Assembly (NCBI GenBank): GCA_031292465.1 | Contig: JARLHB010000206.1 | Span: 1 to 8,736 of the forward strand | Source: Ignavibacteriaceae bacterium | GTDB taxonomy: Bacteria; Bacteroidota; Ignavibacteria; Ignavibacteriales; Ignavibacteriaceae | Length of the DNA: 8,736 nt | Reading direction: 5' to 3' | Shown here: piece by piece, positions 7,463-8,736 of the stretch | Position numbering within the stretch: the stretch's first letter is position 1 | Layout of the letters: each line of letters opens with the position of its first letter | Notes under the pieces: generated by a model | Told to the model about the DNA's origin: nothing | Seen by the model: the letters and a program-made list of their open reading frames with translations, nothing else | The model's database searches: none | Made by a program: the position numbers and the translations under genes

Positions 7463-7924
7463 ATGTTAAGAATTTTTCTCATATTAATAGCTTTGTTAGT
7501 CATATCGCCTCAATTTAAGGCCGCTGATTTCAAAACAGCATTAGAGATTACTTTGAAAAAAGAAGGCGGCTACGCGAAAGGATCAAAGTCGCACGGCGAA
7601 TATTATAGTGGTATATCCAGGCGTCACCATCCCAAATGGGAAGGCTGGAAAATTGTTGACAGCATAAAAGCAGACCTAGGCATAAAAAGCAAAAAAAAAT
7701 GTTCTAAAAAAATTATTTATGCGCTGGATAGAAAGCTGGCCGAAATAGACACGGTAAAAGGACTGACAGAAAAGTTCTATAAAGAGGAATTCTGGGACCG
7801 GCTTGCGCTTGATGATGAAGACAACCAGGACAGGGCAAACAGGGTATTTAATACGGCAGTCCGCAGGGGAGTGAAAACGGTAAAACAGGTATACAATGTA
7901 GAAACCGAGCAGGATTCCATTTAG
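7463..7924 (+). CDS. Secreted GH108-like muramidase, apparently lacking its C-terminal domain
   Basis: The 153-residue protein starts with a signal peptide (MLRIFLILIALLVISPQFKA, 1-20). A glycoside-hydrolase-108-like N-acetylmuramidase domain follows: F-TALEITLKKEGGY with the family's catalytic glutamate in EGGY (Glu34), SGISRRHHPKWEGWK (49-63), KFYKEEFWDRL (104-114) and VFNTAVRRGVKT (128-139). Such proteins normally continue with a peptidoglycan-binding region (PG_binding_3) after the NTAV-G segment. Here the frame stops at TAG after about 14 residues, so it looks truncated. Reading past the TAG stays open for 24 codons without recognisable homology. The expected role is cleavage of cell-wall glycan outside the cytoplasm, in wall turnover, lysis or secretion. 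It has no clear SD and lies behind the purD palindrome, so it is probably a separate unit. It may be functional as a minimal catalytic domain or be a decaying gene. Confidence 0.7.
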   Translation: MLRIFLILIALLVISPQFKAADFKTALEITLKKEGGYAKGSKSHGEYYSGISRRHHPKWEGWKIVDSIKADLGIKSKKKCSKKIIYALDRKLAEIDTVKGLTEKFYKEEFWDRLALDDEDNQDRANRVFNTAVRRGVKTVKQVYNVETEQDSI

Positions 7925-8027
7925 CGCTTACCACAAAGAGCGGAGCAGGGCATAGAGCAAAGCGTTAAGAGTTTTACAACAATTCTTTGCTTTAATTAAT
8001 ATTTCTCTCAAATTTAGATGATTTAAT

Positions 8028-8736
8028 TTGAATAAATATATAAATAAAACATTCTCAAAGCCTGATGAATGGATTGCGTGTATTGATCTTGGCGAAGATA
8101 AGGTATATGGTAAAATAAAAGATGGGAAAGCTTTACTTGAACGCATTCCCAGTCCTAATACTGGTTATCGATTTAACGATATTGTTGAAATTGGTACACC
8201 AATTGGCAAAACATTTATTAGAGATGATGAAATACTTGTATATCAAGCTATTAAGGTAGTGACTCCATCAAATTTATCTACATTTTCTTTTGAAGTAATT
8301 ATACCAAATTCGGAAGCCTGGGGTGACCTTCATGAAATTGCTGAATCATTTAATGCGATTATTGAAGTTGAATATAAAATTAAATATGAAGGAAAAAAAT
8401 GGACAACAGGATATTGTGTTACACCAAATATAAAAGTACTTAAATCAATTTTGGAAATATTTGTAATATCCGGTAATAACCGTAAAGTTAAAAACGTAAA
8501 ACAGGAATTTGAAAACCACGATATTTTAATTGATGAAATAAAAGGTGAAGATTTCATCCTAGAATTAAAATACCCAATAAAGGTAGACGGTGTATTATTC
8601 GCTATTTTATTATTGCCCTTGTTATTGTTGATGCTCGAAGTACTAAAATTAGGCATAAAAACCATATCAGACGTATTCGGATTTTTAGTAATGCTTTTAA
8701 TTATGATCGTATTAGATGCTTATATTGTAATTAAAA
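8028..8736 (+). CDS. Unknown protein with C-terminal membrane helices (runs off right edge)
   Basis: An open frame with no stop from 8028 to the window end gives 236 codons. The in-frame TGA at 8019-8021 and the lack of any ATG before residue 200 point to the TTG at 8028 as start; no SD is visible. Residues about 13-180 look soluble (WIACIDLGEDKVYGKIKDG, then RIPSPNTGYRFNDIVEIG, then DLHEIAESFNAIIEVEY). Two strongly hydrophobic segments follow, at about 189-206 (LFAILLLPLLLLMLEV) and 216-235 (VFGFLVMLLIMIVLDAYIV), probably membrane helices. I do not recognise the family. The IP-(10)-NDIVEIG pattern and the later DL-EIAESFNA stretch faintly recall the layout of DUF4265 proteins, but this is a guess. 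The third-position AT richness and amino-acid pattern argue that it is coding rather than chance. Confidence 0.7.
   Translation, partial: MNKYINKTFSKPDEWIACIDLGEDKVYGKIKDGKALLERIPSPNTGYRFNDIVEIGTPIGKTFIRDDEILVYQAIKVVTPSNLSTFSFEVIIPNSEAWGDLHEIAESFNAIIEVEYKIKYEGKKWTTGYCVTPNIKVLKSILEIFVISGNNRKVKNVKQEFENHDILIDEIKGEDFILELKYPIKVDGVLFAILLLPLLLLMLEVLKLGIKTISDVFGFLVMLLIMIVLDAYIVIK

Noticed and set aside
7925..8027. Possible frameshifted continuation of the muramidase in the spacer
   Set aside because: I translated past the TAG in frame and saw no peptidoglycan-binding-domain pattern, so a simple frameshift or stop mutation is not supported.
7928..8146. A 72-codon minus-strand frame over the spacer after the muramidase gene
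   Set aside because: It has no recognisable motif and overlaps the start of the plus-strand gene; it gives no better account of the spacer than non-coding DNA.
8330..8665. A 111-codon minus-strand frame at the right end
   Set aside because: It lies wholly antisense to the longer plus-strand frame from 8028, which has better coding character and plausible membrane helices.
1..8736. CRISPR arrays, tRNA or rRNA genes, riboswitches
   Set aside because: I saw no regularly spaced repeats, cloverleaf or rRNA segments, and the gaps before guaB and purD are too short for a purine riboswitch.

Overview
The window looks like a chromosomal segment of an AT-rich bacterium of the Bacteroidota/Chlorobi/Ignavibacteria (FCB) kind. 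The reasons are the weak or missing Shine-Dalgarno sequences before most genes, one candidate Bacteroidota-type promoter (TAnnTTTG with an upstream TTG), the IS4-type transposase of a kind common in that group, and the style of the glycosyltransferase and GH108-like lysozyme. This placement is inferred from gene style; there is no rRNA or other phylogenetic marker in the window.

Left part (about 1-2594, minus strand): a decayed restriction-modification locus. One long frame encodes an N6-adenine DNA methyltransferase of the BsuBI/PstI (Eco57I-like) type. It is joined in frame to the first two thirds of a BsuBI/PstI-family restriction endonuclease. The endonuclease homology stops abruptly just before its nuclease core. 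At that point lies the apparent end of an IS4-family insertion sequence, whose transposase starts at 267 and runs off the window. The simplest reading is a single-chain methylase-endonuclease broken by an IS, leaving a methylase that may still work and a dead nuclease.

Middle part (2595-7442, plus strand): after a 210-bp AT-rich divergent spacer comes a short remnant of a glutaryl-CoA-dehydrogenase-like gene, with start and end kept and the middle lost, closed by a strong terminator. Then comes a housekeeping block: guaB (IMP dehydrogenase), a GT4-like glycosyltransferase and purD (GAR synthetase). The last two overlap by an ATGA junction. A perfect 21-bp palindrome closes the block. guaB serves the GMP branch of purine synthesis and purD an early step of the IMP pathway; the glycosyltransferase between them has no obvious purine role.

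Right part (7443-8736, plus strand): a small secreted GH108-like muramidase that seems to lack the family's C-terminal binding domain, a 103-bp spacer in which I see nothing, and an unrecognised gene with a probable TTG start. The protein has a soluble N-terminal region and two predicted membrane helices, and runs off the right edge.

I found no CRISPR array, tRNA, rRNA or clear new defence system. The most interesting items are the fused and IS-broken PstI-like system, the internally deleted dehydrogenase, the palindrome after purD and the unknown two-helix membrane protein.
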